Source of the DNA: Kudoa neothunni
Taxonomy: Eukaryota; Cnidaria
Reading direction: 5' to 3'
Assembly: GCA_964304625.1 (NCBI GenBank)
Contig: OZ199838.1
Coordinates: forward strand, 1,984,001-2,048,000
Length of the DNA: 64,000 nucleotides
Shown: one piece after another, positions 23,117-34,834 of the stretch
Numbering within the stretch: the stretch's first letter is position 1
How the letters are laid out: each line of letters begins with the position of its first letter
The notes under the pieces: generated by a model
The model's input: the letters and a program-made list of their open reading frames with translations, nothing else
What the model was told of the DNA's origin: nothing
Databases searched by the model: none
Program-made: the position numbers and the translations under genes

Positions 23117-25084
23117 GATAACAGATAGTGTGCTGTAGTGTAAAAATTGATCGTGTCAGATTAACCAATTAGAACTATTTAACATATTGCATATATTATT
23201 TTACATTTGAATGAGGTTTTTCTTTGGCGTCCACACCGAGTCGATTCGTTAATTCTATATCCAAGGTTGCAGTTTAAGTTTGATTGCGGAATTTCGAAAA
23301 ATGATGATTTTCTTAAATTATATTCATTTTCTTTCTAATATAACTTAGAAAGAGCATACTTTTTACTATTTAAAGTGTGAAAACTTGGCGAAGCTTATTC
23401 TGTTACCGCTTGTTAGGCGATCTCCTCCCCCTTAATGTGTAGGCATTGCAGGACAAGTAACATCTTCTCTTATCTTTTTTGGCAGTGCAAGAGCTTACAT
23501 CAAGTAAAATAAATCTTCGTTTCTGTAGTAACACTTTACTTTACCATCTTTGGAAATCGAGGGGTTATCCCTATAGAGTCTGTGATATTTTTAGCTAATA
23601 TGCTCATAACAAATAACACATCGTTCACCCATACTACAGTTGCTCTTGAGTTATGATGCGTTTACTTTGAGGACAGACATTAACTATATATTCAGTTTCT
23701 ATTACGGAAATGAGTGGAATAGTGAAGAAGCAAAAAATGGTCTTATCGAGGCTAGGGGTTGAACTTGTGACGTTTGAAATTATGGCCCAACGCTTATGCA
23801 AATTTACGCTAGTTGTTAGTTGTTGGCCCTCATTTTATTTGTTGTTCTCTATAGAGCTCTTCAATAAATTCTTATCTGATTATTCATTAACACATCCTGT
23901 TTACTTACTTATTTAGGAAGTTTTGGTATTTCGGTGATTCACTAATGCTAATTGTTGTCTTCATATGAAGGATCTATTGTCTTAATTAAACACAGTAATG
24001 GCAAAGAAAAAACTCTAATCATAATATTTGAATATACAGGAGGTGAGAAATTCGTAACATATTTACTCCGTATCAGATTATAATAATATATTGGAAAATT
24101 ATTAACTTTATTTATTAACGAGTATATTGAGGTTAAACGAATAAAGTAAGTTTTTGAATATAAATCTCCAAATAAAATACTAATATCCGAAAGAATCATA
24201 ATTTTTATTCCTATTAATTTGGTGTTTTAAAGGATTCAATAAATAAAAGGCAAATTATAAATTTTGCATATATCTTTATTGTTAAATATTCAATGAATAT
24301 TTTACGCAAAATTCTTAAATTATTTGAGTTTTACATGTCGTTTAGGACACATAATTGATCTCGTGATGTTTTAAACGTGGAGTTAATTCTTCAACAACAC
24401 ATTTAAAATATGTCATATTGATAATAGAGATATTTTATGGAAAATAAATAATTTTTTTATTTATATATTATAGAAATTTTACGCTCGAACTCTTAATCTC
24501 AACATTCAATATCACGAAAAATTTTTTGTTATTTTATGCATTCCAAATTTTTTTAATATATGTATAAAGAAAGTTTTTATTTGTATAAATAATATAAAAG
24601 TATTGAAATTTAGAATATTTTCGGCGTATCAATCTCACATTTATTACAAAATCACATTCTAGATAATACCACATAGAATGCTTTCTATTTCGTCTAAAAA
24701 CGTTATATTTCAAAGATTAAGATAAAATAAATTATTATTTATTAAATAAACATGTTTAATCTAGTTTAAAAATTATAGCGGCATTTTAAATCCGCAAATT
24801 TGACTTTAATTGATCATAAACGATTCCTGAATCTAAATAAAGGTACCGATATTTTGACTTTAACAATTTACAAATAATAAATTAGAAAATGGATTATCAT
24901 AACTATTATTATTTATTTAAACTTTAAGATTTTATATGTCAATCGAAAATTTTTTCAATACTATCCTTATTGTATTTTCTTTATTTCCTATTAATTCTAT
25001 ATTCTAAACCTAGTTTCATCATTAAATTTCAATATTATATGAATATTTGTAATATCGTATGATCGGAAACCTAATTAATAATTA
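23117..25084. other. Intergenic
   Basis: Downstream of SLC35A. AT-rich, no recognised genes or repeats. Confidence 0.45.
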
Positions 25085-25410
25085 TAACCGGGGGTAAATT
25101 AAGTTACACCAAAATTGGATAAGGGAAATTTGGCATAATGCGGTTTATTACGTACTCAAGGATTTTTAAGGAGTTATATTACTCAGGGCTATTAAACTCA
25201 ATTTAAAATATTAATGGAGATACTTGAAATGTTTTTAGGAATACATATTTAACAATTATTTATCAAATCATTATAAGCATCTTTCTCTATGTCTCGTTTA
25301 TCATTTAGAGATGAAGCCTAATAATACTTACATAAGAAACAACCTTAAAGTATATATGAATTTAGCTTCCAACTTGAAGTGGTAAATTTGGATTATTCGC
25401 CAGCCTGAAA
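25085..25410 (-). repeat. Non-autonomous hAT MITE, family A, inverted copy
   Basis: Read on the minus strand this matches copies 1 and 2: the plus-strand start CGGGGGTAAATTAAGTTACA is the reverse of their right end, and CTTAAAGTATATATGAATTT near 25340 is the reverse of their left-end block. Termini are eroded and no target duplication is seen. Confidence 0.6.
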
Positions 25411-26140
25411 AAGTAAATTTTATAGAAACATTTGGAAATCCTTGGGATGAATCATTAAAATTGCGAAGTGAAAATTTAGAACCACCCCTAACTTCAAGTT
25501 GTACGTTTTTCATCAAATTAATGAATTTCAATTTCCCAATTAATTAAATGAATACTGATTCAATAATTAATACAAAACACAATTTTATTCGAAACGCAAA
25601 AATATATTAAAATTTTTTAATCACAATTCGATTAGTTGAACCGTTCAATCTTAGATTTTTTATGTTGTTTAAGAATAAAAATATTTTTAAATATTAAAAA
25701 TAATTTATGCAAGCATTATTGTATAAATTAAACATTTATAAAGTTAATCAAAATGCTTTTAATGTAATTTTCGATTCCCCCCAAAATGTCCTCTGAATAT
25801 TCAGATCATTTTAGCATCAATTGGTCCATTTAACTAAATAAATTTAATTTTTTTGTATTAACAATTAGGATTAATTATTAAAATCAGTCGTTATAAAATT
25901 AAAATTAATTATATTTATAGTACGCTAATTTCTGTCCATTTCGAATAAAGCTAATTAAAAATTTTGGTATTACTTAATTTTAATCATATATTAAATTAAA
26001 CTAGGGCAATTAAAATCAACTTATGAGATGAGCTAAATCATTTTATCAGATTAACGCTAGAAAATTAATATCAATATTTTTTACAAAGACTAACGAGATA
26101 TGCCAATCTAATAGTAAGACGAGCCAACCATCAATTATAA

Positions 26141-26171
<31 letters not shown>

Positions 26172-27201
26172 TAATACATTTTTTCTAGCACGTATCCTCA
26201 AAATTGATTCTAACCACCTAAAAATGTCTTTTATTGATGAAATTGGAATACTTAAATATAAATAAATAAAAAATTCTCAAGAAATTTTAAGAATAAAATG
26301 AAATAATTCTCTAGTGCGCAAGCGCAATACAAACTCATATTAGTTATCAAAAAATGTACCACTGTCAGCCAGATAATAATATTCATCAAGTGATATAAAT
26401 ATGTTAGAAATTAGTAAATTCTCGCTAAATTCTAAAAATACACAGATAAAGATTAGACACCTAGTGTACAGAATTAATCTGGCCCATTGAGTCAGAGTAC
26501 CCGTCCTAATAAATATACTCAAAGGGGATAAATAAAAACCAGCATAAGATAAGCAATTTATGCGAATTATACTTCTCCATTTGAATAAGATGTATAGAGT
26601 GGATTGAATAGATGCGAATGGATTTATGTCGTCCAGATATCAACAAAATATCACAATTTTATGAGATGGTTTAGAGAATATCATCACCAAGAAAAACTAC
26701 CGAAATTATCGATTATTGATGATAATAATTATAATGGATCGTTTGGGTTAATATTAAGTAAATTAGAGTTCGAATTGAGGCGTTAGTTAATATTTACGAT
26801 CGACACACCCACCTGCCATACTAGAATATACATGCTCATACTTTCGGAAAACAAATTTCACAAAGGTGAAATATGGTTGAATGAAAAATCGAGCCATTGG
26901 GAAGGTTTAAGGGCGTAATGTATACATCTAATTGAGTAGAATATGTCGGCAGATAATGAATAAGGCTCGTTATGCCGTTGACACTCAACGATTCGTATAT
27001 TTGAACATTTTAACAATTCTAACAGGTATTCTACTAATATACAATCAATACAAAAACCTAAATCAATCTAATTGTGCTGAGGTGGAAACTACAATCCACA
27101 ATGTTAATCTGGCGCAGTGCGTAGTAGGCTGAACAGGTGACCATCTATTGTAGTGCTGTAGGGGTTGTCGTGTAGTGTCATCCGATAACCTAAATAGTTC
27201 A
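25411..27201. other. Intergenic upstream of akirin
   Basis: AT-rich; holds one simple repeat (26141-26169). No exon was identified. The akirin promoter should be at the right end. Confidence 0.45.
26141..26169. repeat. (TTA)n microsatellite
   Basis: About nine uninterrupted TTA/ATT triplets. Confidence 0.9.
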
Positions 27202-28267
27202 ATGTCCGCAGCATGTGTCTTAAAAAGGCCCTTGAATTCGGTTGAATACTTTTCTGACCACATAGAGCGTGATCTTTGTGCAGGGAAGCGACCGTTGATT
27301 CATTTTCCTTCGAATGAGAATGATATCAAGCGTGTAGAGAGTGTGAATCAGTCTCTGTCGAAAATTAAGGTGCTTAGTGAGACTACTAGGGTCTCAGCCA
27401 TAGAAAAACAATCAAAAGCTGCACTGTCATCATCATCATCATCATCGCCATCATTATCATCGGCGTCACCATCGCCATTACTATCACCATCATCAGCCAA
27501 GTTGATTAGGTCCAAATCGTCATCACCCTTGAAGAAAAGTGTGAAAAAACAACCCAAGAGCAAATGTATGTTATATACGAAGACGGTTGTGTGTTAATTG
27601 TTGTTGTTGTTGTTATAGCGTTGAAACCATTGGTAAAATCGGACAAAGAGCTGAGTCTCAACTGTAAGAAAACCAGGAGAAATGGACCTAAGAAACAATT
27701 TTGTGAGTCGGAAAAATACAAACTGATGGATCCCCCCAAATGTACCAGAACATATCTTACCATTCTTTTGATCTCGGTTTTACGTTGTAGTGAGTAGAGA
27801 ACAATTGCAACAGACGTTACTCACTGAGTGTTGCATTTCCAGTGGATCCTCTAAGTCGACTTCCATGGAAGATATTCTGTTGGCCAAGAAATTTAGACTA
27901 CTATCCCAAGACGATGCTTTCAAGAATTGCTCTACCGCTCGTCAGGTGCTGGATGTGCTCAAACGTGAAAAGTTTGCCAGTAAAGAATACCTTGAGAAGT
28001 GCAAGCTGTTTTCGCTCAATGAAGTTACCAAAATGTGTAATGATGCATGGAAGAAGCGAGAATCACAATTGAAACTCCATTTTGATGAACAACTGAAACT
28101 ACTTCTGAATGGTAATTTTTGGAGTTGATGTGGTTTTATGTGAGATTATTGATGTAGAACAACACACCGACTTCCTAAAGTTTCAACAAGAGTCATTAAA
28201 TGTATGCGGTGCTGTCAAACATGAATACTCCTCCACTCCTTCATGTAATTTAATCGAAACTCTATAA
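27202..28267 (+). CDS. Akirin-like nuclear protein
   Basis: Four exons (27202-27565, 27619-27741, 27791-28111, 28158-28267), all joined in phase 1, give 305 codons. The N-terminus MSAACVLKRPLNSVEYF recalls the akirin start (ACATLKR...DF), followed by a basic stretch. The C-terminal third matches the conserved akirin domain: LFSLNEVTKMCNDAWKKRE, then a coiled-coil-like LKLHFDEQLKLLLN and EQHTDFLKFQQ, equivalent to the EQYDAFVKF block. Akirins are nuclear adaptors that link transcription factors to SWI/SNF chromatin remodelling in immunity and development. This version is longer than the usual ~200 residues because of a serine-rich insert (27429-27510) and a lysine-rich central region. Introns are 53, 49 and 46 nt. 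Confidence 0.75.
27427..27512 (+). repeat. Coding TCA/serine-rich low-complexity tract in akirin
   Basis: Imperfect TCA/TCG triplet repeats encode a run of serines broken by Pro, Leu and Ala. It is likely to vary in length between individuals. Confidence 0.75.
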
Positions 28268-28630
28268 CGAATTGGTTGATTGGTGGTTATGTTTGGATTG
28301 ATTTAGATATTTCTTGACATTGTGATGAGTATTGCCGTTCGTTTCCATCTGGATTTTTATTGTGTATGTTGTTAGTGTGATATAACGTTTCGTATGAGTT
28401 TCTATGCGATAGTTTTTGTTGTTTGAATTGACTTGTCTTTATTTCGGGTGAATGATGAAACGTGAAATCCGTGCTATTTTGTCACTTGTTGTATTACGTA
28501 TTCGGAATGGTACGTTGGCGCATTACGCACCTTAAGTTGGGATTGGCCGTTTTTGAATTAATTATGCTGCCGATATTATGTGATAAGCCTGTTTGCATAC
28601 TCGGTTTTTATTATTACTAATTCTCTAACG
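28268..28630. other. Intergenic / akirin 3' flank
   Basis: No coding signal; presumably includes the akirin 3' untranslated region. Confidence 0.45.
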
Positions 28631-28870
28631 CAGAGGTTCTCAACCGGAAGCAAATTTTTAATGAAATGGGCCAATTTTTGAATGATACGAGCTAAATTTA
28701 ATAACATAAAAATTGGATGGGAGCAATTTTTTCATATGCGGTTTATGACTCATTTAAGGATGTCTAAGGAATATATTATTCAGAGCTATTAAACTCAATA
28801 AGAAGTTCGCAGAATTGATCAGAATATTTTTAGGAATAAGTATTTAACAATTAATTAGCGGCTTTTGTAT
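28631..28870 (-). repeat. Non-autonomous hAT MITE, family A, partial inverted copy
   Basis: Opens with CAGAGGTTCTCAACCGG, a good hAT terminus, and then shares ATGCGGTTTATGACTCATTTAAGGA-like and GAGCTATTAAACTCAAT blocks with the copy at 25085 in the same orientation. The distal half is missing. Confidence 0.6.
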
Positions 28871-28981
28871 CCAAACCCGGAATGCCTTAGCTTACGGTTA
28901 ATGAAAGATTTTTCTATTTGTTTAATAGCGCCACATTAATAAGAGAAGTTTATATGTATATGCACCAAAGTTACATATTGT

Positions 28982-29989
28982 TTAACCTTCCGAGCCGAGC
29001 GTTTCTGGGGTCAATTTGACTCCAAAGCCTATTGTACTACAAGTTTTATATACATAGAAGAATTGAAAAATAATAATATCTAATGTTTTCTCCTAAAACA
29101 TAAAATATTTTATCATTTTTTAATAAAAATTTGAAAAAGTAGAATAAACAACAATATACAAAAAAATATATTTGGTGCTTTTGAGGTCAATTTGACCCTA
29201 GGGTTTGTATCGCTTCAAATGATGACAGAATATTGGAAAATATGTACACGAGATCATACGCGGTGACACTGGTGTCCCCGTTATACCGCGCCGTCCGCGA
29301 GAAATTACCCCAAACATGCTAACAAAAGCTCATGGGAAACTTTGATGAAATTTCTCTCAGATTATGATAGCGGTTCTAACGAAATATTTTTTTTCATTTA
29401 TTTTAGTTATCTAAATTCAAGTTCTGATTGATCTGATGATAAAGATGAGGATTTGAATGTGTTTTACGAGAAGATTAATGTTTATGGTCTAAATTATATC
29501 CAAAGGGCGATATACAAAAATTCATTTGTTTGCATGCTATACAAACTGGATTAAAATGGTTTTGACTATTTTTGCTTTTTCCCTGTATTGTGGGATTACG
29601 TAAAAGTGGTTATCAATGGTAGGAAACTAATTTGTTATTCAAGTTACGAATGAACTTAATTTATCAATATCTCTAGTAAAAACGTTTTTTAAATCATTCC
29701 TGCTCGTCAAAAATTGATTTATCTAACTAATTCGTTACAATAAAGCCCAAGTCAACAAAAACACAGGCTGCGCCAAGAAATTCTCACAAAATCGAACTAT
29801 TTTGTATACGTGCAGTGTCAATCTTAATGAAAATACCACGGGAATTTGTCGATAATTTTTTATTTAATTTGACATATGATTACATAACTGTTTATTACAT
29901 TTAACAATACAATAATAGCCTGGGGTCAATTTGACCCCAAAAGCACCAAGGGTATAGTATAGTCGATTCTGAGGCGCTCAGGAGGTTGA
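28982..29989 (+). mobile_element. piggyBac remnant with TTAA-type flanks
   Basis: About 1 kb bounded by TTAA then CCTTCCGAGCCGAGCG on the left and CTGAGGCGCTCAGGAGG then TTGA on the right, which are imperfect inverted repeats next to TTAA (right copy mutated). The motif GGTCAATTTGAC recurs near 29010, 29186 and 29927 as subterminal repeats. Between 29340 and 29600 forward frames retain an acidic piggyBac-like N-terminus (SDYDSGSNE, then SDDKDEDLNVFYEKI) interrupted by stops. The catalytic region is deleted. Confidence 0.6.
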
Positions 29990-29994
29990 TATAA

Positions 29995-30888
29995 TGATAG
30001 TGTTTATTTGCACCAGGACGTCCAAATCTTGGGGTTTCCCCCAATATCTTGGAATTTTTCTATTAACCTTGGGTCTTTTTATTTATTTACAAAACTTGTA
30101 GATTATTGATTCTTCTGGATCAGTTTATAAATAATAAGCTTTAGAATTAGGTAGAATAATCATATTTATCGTTTTAGTAATGGAGAGAATCAAAATTATT
30201 CGAAATTTTAAAAGGATATCATGATCGTCGTCAACGCGCCGTTTTCCGATTCTTGAATAATAATTATTATTTGAACAATTTTAATTATTATTCTGATTGT
30301 ATTTGGATATTTCAACGTTGTTTTAAAATTTTCTAGTTTTTTAATAACATATTTTTAAGTTATTGATGTATATTGTTTTAAAGTACGCGATAAATTTCAA
30401 ACGGAGATCAAAAAGGAGCGTGGGATAATGTGTTCCAATCAAAATTTTTTTTAGTAGATATTAAATGTTAGCTTGATCAAGATGCTATGGACAAAAATTC
30501 CAGCTACGGCAAATGTTGAACGAGTTCATTCATTAATGATCACAGTACAAATTAAATAAACCAACTCATTCAAGGCTGAAACCGTAAAATGTAAACTTCT
30601 CGCAAAGCAGTTGATCAGAAGAAATAATAATACTTGTTTGACGTCGCATCCAACAAATAACCTAATACATGATGTGAGCCAACGTTATCTTGAGCGCTTG
30701 AAAAATAGATCAAACTTCCTAACTGAGGGTTGTGAAGATGATAAAGGCAATTCAATTGACGATAATAGTTAGAAAACGTTTTTAAAATAAAAATTTCTGT
30801 TATTTTAATAATACCATTGTGTTTTCTTTGTGACCTTGGGTTTTTTCCGATGTCTCATTGGACACCCTGGTGCAAATAGACACTATCA
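29995..30888 (+). mobile_element. hAT remnant with long inverted termini
   Basis: Terminal inverted repeats of about 30 bp, TGATAGTGTTTATTTGCACC on the left and its near-complement GGTGCAAATAGACACTATCA on the right, continue inward into CAGGACGTCCAA / TTGGACACCCTG. At about 30490-30780 a forward frame holds the hAT C-terminal signature IPATANVERVHSLM followed by KCKLLAKQLIRRNNN, with one in-frame stop. The rest of the transposase is missing, so this is an internally deleted hAT copy. Confidence 0.6.
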
Positions 30889-31450
30889 TAATATTATACA
30901 GTGCGGTAATTCTATCCTGTTATTAAAAATATGTGCAACATAATGCAGGGTTTATATCAAATGTGAACCTATGTATCTAATAAAAATTAGGTTATGAGAT
31001 TTCTAACATTGCTAGGTTACTATTAAATGCTCACATCGCTCCATATACCATTTTCCGTATTACTAGTATATTAATTAATATAATGGCTTAAATAGGTAGA
31101 TAACACTATTCTGAAACATTTTCCAGGAGTGAACGATAATAATAGAATATATAATTGAGTTTTAATGTGAACTTTGAGCATAACACCCCACACACTGGAT
31201 GATGGCAATCTCCGGTGTGGCTGGATAATACGTGTATGCAACTGTAGATTATAATTCGATCTCTGTTTATCAAATGTGGGGAGCCCTTCCCAATTAACTA
31301 GTAATTATTCAGATGTGGTGACTATAAAACATATCTTTAATAAAAATAAATATATTTTAAAGCGATAACAGATTCTGTTCACTCCCCATTTTGATTTAAA
31401 GTAGAAATTCGATGTACGCCTTCCTTCACTACATCGTTTGTTGAAGACTC
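30889..31450. other. Intergenic between mobile elements
   Basis: No recognisable coding or repeat structure. Confidence 0.4.
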
Positions 31451-32121
31451 TTCTAAAGCAGTGGTGGGCACTACTTTTGGTTCGGCGGGCCGAATTGTTG
31501 ATTAAATATTTTCTGAGGGCTTAGATACCTATTGGTGGTTTTTCTAACATTTTTGGTATAATAAAAGAGTTAGTGTATAAATTAATTTAAAAAGGAACTA
31601 AATAATTTCTAAAAAATAGAAATTTAATGATCGGCATACTATTGCAAGTTTCGATCGAAATAATAGATTTTATCGCTTTTCAAATATGTTAATAAATTAG
31701 AGTCTTTTAAACTCGGCGAATGTAATGGAAAATATGAATATGGTTCTTATCGCGTCAAACTTAATTTATGTGTGAGTATCGCATCCTCATATGTTTTTCT
31801 GCTATTTAGTTATTTTTAGATTCTTTTTGTTGTTAATTGAATCTCGTGTACCATTTTTTCTGAAGTTTATGACGTGATTTTGTTTTTTATGGCGTATTAG
31901 ATCTTACCTGATTCACATTTACATATAATAATCATAGGTAAAACATCAAATCAGATAATAAAATCGCGTAAAATTAAAGTTTAAAAATCCATAATATTCA
32001 TCAAAAGATTGTTTATTATTTGTTTATGGAAGATAAATGCTGTCTTGGTGTTTCTAGATTTTGAGAACATGTACATGCTTGCGCAAATTTCAGCCTCACT
32101 TTGCCCACCATTGTTCTAAAG
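31451..32121. mobile_element. hAT MITE with perfect 8-bp target duplication
   Basis: Element 31459-32113 (655 bp) starts CAGTGGTGGGCACTA and ends TTTGCCCACCATTG, an imperfect inverted pair of the classic hAT CAGTGGTGGGC type. It is flanked on both sides by the identical octamer TTCTAAAG (31451-31458 and 32114-32121), which fits the hAT target preference nTnTAnAn. No transposase coding is visible, so it must have been mobilised in trans. Confidence 0.9.
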
Positions 32122-33908
32122 GATAATCTCTGCATAATCCACATAGTCTAACGGAATCCATCGGCACGAAACCAAGACGCGTTCATTACTCTTCTAGTAA
32201 TGCTCCAACACTTTTCAATGAAAATTAATGTCATTAGCTATCTTTATAATATTCATTACTTTGATATCAATTCGTAATAACTACATTTAATTGAAGTTAA
32301 GGTCGCATCGCTTATTAAATGTAAAAAATTTAACTCAGTAAATGCACTTTTTTCTTCATAATTTTATAATTATAAATTTAAGGCTCTACTTAAGGAATCT
32401 AGAACTTTTGAGTCTTCTCATTTAGTTTTATACGCGAAAAAAGTCAAATTATCGAAATTGGGGTCACAAATGACATGACCCGAGTTGATGACGCGAGGGT
32501 TAACATTTCTATTTATTAATAGGTGGAATAACCATGATAATTTATTTCTTTGTCTTTAATAAATAAATTCTTTAATCAAAATCATTTTAAGTCAAAAATT
32601 GAAAATTTTGAAACTTTCACTTTTTTATGGAAAAGATAAACAAATTTTTCAATATTTAAAAATGGGTTGGACTATTAAAAATTGTGCCAATTATTGTTTA
32701 GATAAACCATAAGGATAGGGCAAATAAGAATTATACTTTAATTAGTATTCAAGATTTTTATAATTAGAATTCGACTAAATTGGCACGCAAAAATTATATA
32801 AACTAACATCTTACATTTAAAAATGAGTCACATATTTATTTTCCTCATTTAATTTTTAAATTTACAATTAAAACACAAGACTCCAAATAACATGTTCTAC
32901 GCATGTGCGTCAAATCATTTCAGGGTTACGAAAGTTTCTAATTGACGGACCAAATTTTTGAGTTACATAAGCTTCAAGAGCTGAATAAAAAATTTTTTAT
33001 TTAAAGAATTTATAAAATGAGACGAAAACAATATAAATATAAAAAAATAATGAATTTGTGTTTGAATGTGAAACGGGAAACTGATTTCTGAGGCAGGATT
33101 TAGTATATTCCAATTTTGAGACTCACAATGGGATTACAAACCATCTATCGTCTCTTGTAAAATTTAAAAAATTCGAAAATTCGGTTATATTTATGGTTGT
33201 GATTAAGAATTACAATTTTTTGCAAGCATAAAATTCATAGTTTATGAATTCGATCATGCTCAAATTGTGTAGATGCTAATAAGCTGTTCATTTGGCGAGT
33301 TTTAGATTCTTTATCATTTATTTATTCACGATCAATTACAGATGATTACATAATTTTGTAAAATAATGTATATGATGCTAGTAAATATCTGAGGAAAGGT
33401 GGTCACTGCGAATCATTTTAAATTTCTGGTATCAAATCAGTTAAACCCAACCAGATTAAAAATTAGAGTTAGTGAGTATAATTTATAAGTTTAAATAATT
33501 AAGAATTTTAAATTTTTAGATGCATAGCAATCAAATAAACTCTAAAAAATGTATCTTATCGACTAGTACGTTTAATATTCAGAATCTAGCTATATTAATG
33601 TGCCGATGATCTCGTTTGTTTCAATTAAGATAAAATAAAATCGTTCAGGGAGGAATTAAATGAGTATTTTTAATTAACATTCGTCTACCAAAATAACGCA
33701 TTGGTAGTCTCCAAATAAGTCAACACCATTTCTTGCGCATTCGAATGTTTGAATACAGCGGACCGGGTTGAATGTATGTATCGGAGGAGGGCCGTACTTT
33801 GATGACCTCTGTTCTATTTGATCGATTTGGCAATCAAAGCGAGTTCTTTAATCTTAAACATCGGAATGGCATAGATATTCATTCTTTTGATGCCCCAATG
33901 TCTTAAGA
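32122..33908. other. Intergenic
   Basis: AT-rich; nothing recognised. Confidence 0.4.
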
Positions 33909-34401
33909 CAGAGTTTCCTAACCTTGTTCAAATGTATTTATTTTTTAACTTAAACTGTTTGTAATTTTGAATCAAGCTCCATGCCACATTAAAATTAGAA
34001 AATGACTAATGTATATTTCTTTTTTATTAGAATTAAAATTTATTCAATCAAAAACTGCGTTATGTGAAACTTGTGGTAATCCAAACCGCATCTGGCAAAA
34101 CTTTTATGTATTCGGGGCTTATAAACCGAAATTAAATAATTAATATTGAAAATTAATCAAAATTTCTTTTGGATAATTCAAAAAAAGAGGGGATCACGGT
34201 TGTAAATATGACAACGTTGGAATTATAACCATTTCGATTCTATTGAGCAAAAGCCATGTTAAACGTTTTTATATTTTTTATATAAATCGATGAGTGCTTT
34301 TGTATTGTTCTAAGATATTCACATTCGCTCAAAAATAAACAAGATCAAAAATCGAAGTATTGATTTCAATGTGTTTCCACGCCCCACGTTGAGAAACACT
34401 G
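33909..34401. mobile_element. hAT-type MITE
   Basis: Left end CAGAGTTTCCTAACC and right end ACGTTGAGAAACACTG are imperfect inverted repeats. The flanking octamers TCTTAAGA and TCTTATGC share their first five bases, possibly an eroded target duplication. 493 bp, non-coding. Confidence 0.55.
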
Positions 34402-34834
34402 TCTTATGCGGAAGCGAAAGCTTACGCAAAGGCTTCCAAGTTGCTTCTTGAGTACACACTCTCGAATCTGATCGTGTTGTAGACTAACAACTAATACTTA
34501 ATTAACGACAGCTTTACCGCCACGTTAGATTATCTTCTTTATTATTATTGGGCTCTTTCAAGCCGGGCGTGTGTTACATTTGAGGCTTTGAACGGGTCGA
34601 GTACTAAACATAACATATCGTAGAGGGCTCGAATTGCGATGAGATATGCAACCATCTACCCGATATGAAAATAGATATTTTTAATGCAATATTAGATGTT
34701 CAACGCTAGTATGAGACTGGAAACCTCAATCCAACAAAGAACTAGTTACTCTGGTTCAAACTCATTAGAATTAAATTTGGATCATTTGAGGGGACAGCAA
34801 AAAGTGTGGATGATAGACTAAAATCGTTATAGGA
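34402..34834. other. Flank of the retroelement, possibly decayed gag or LTR
   Basis: Slightly less AT-rich than surroundings. It may include the decayed 5' part of the adjacent retroelement, but no long terminal repeat could be identified. Confidence 0.3.

Noticed and set aside
26141-26169. Possible CRISPR-like or satellite array
   Set aside because: It is only a simple TTA triplet repeat; no spaced direct repeats exist anywhere in the window and the DNA is animal.
27348-27563. Asp-rich minus-strand frame opposite akirin
   Set aside because: It is the complement of the TCA serine repeat.
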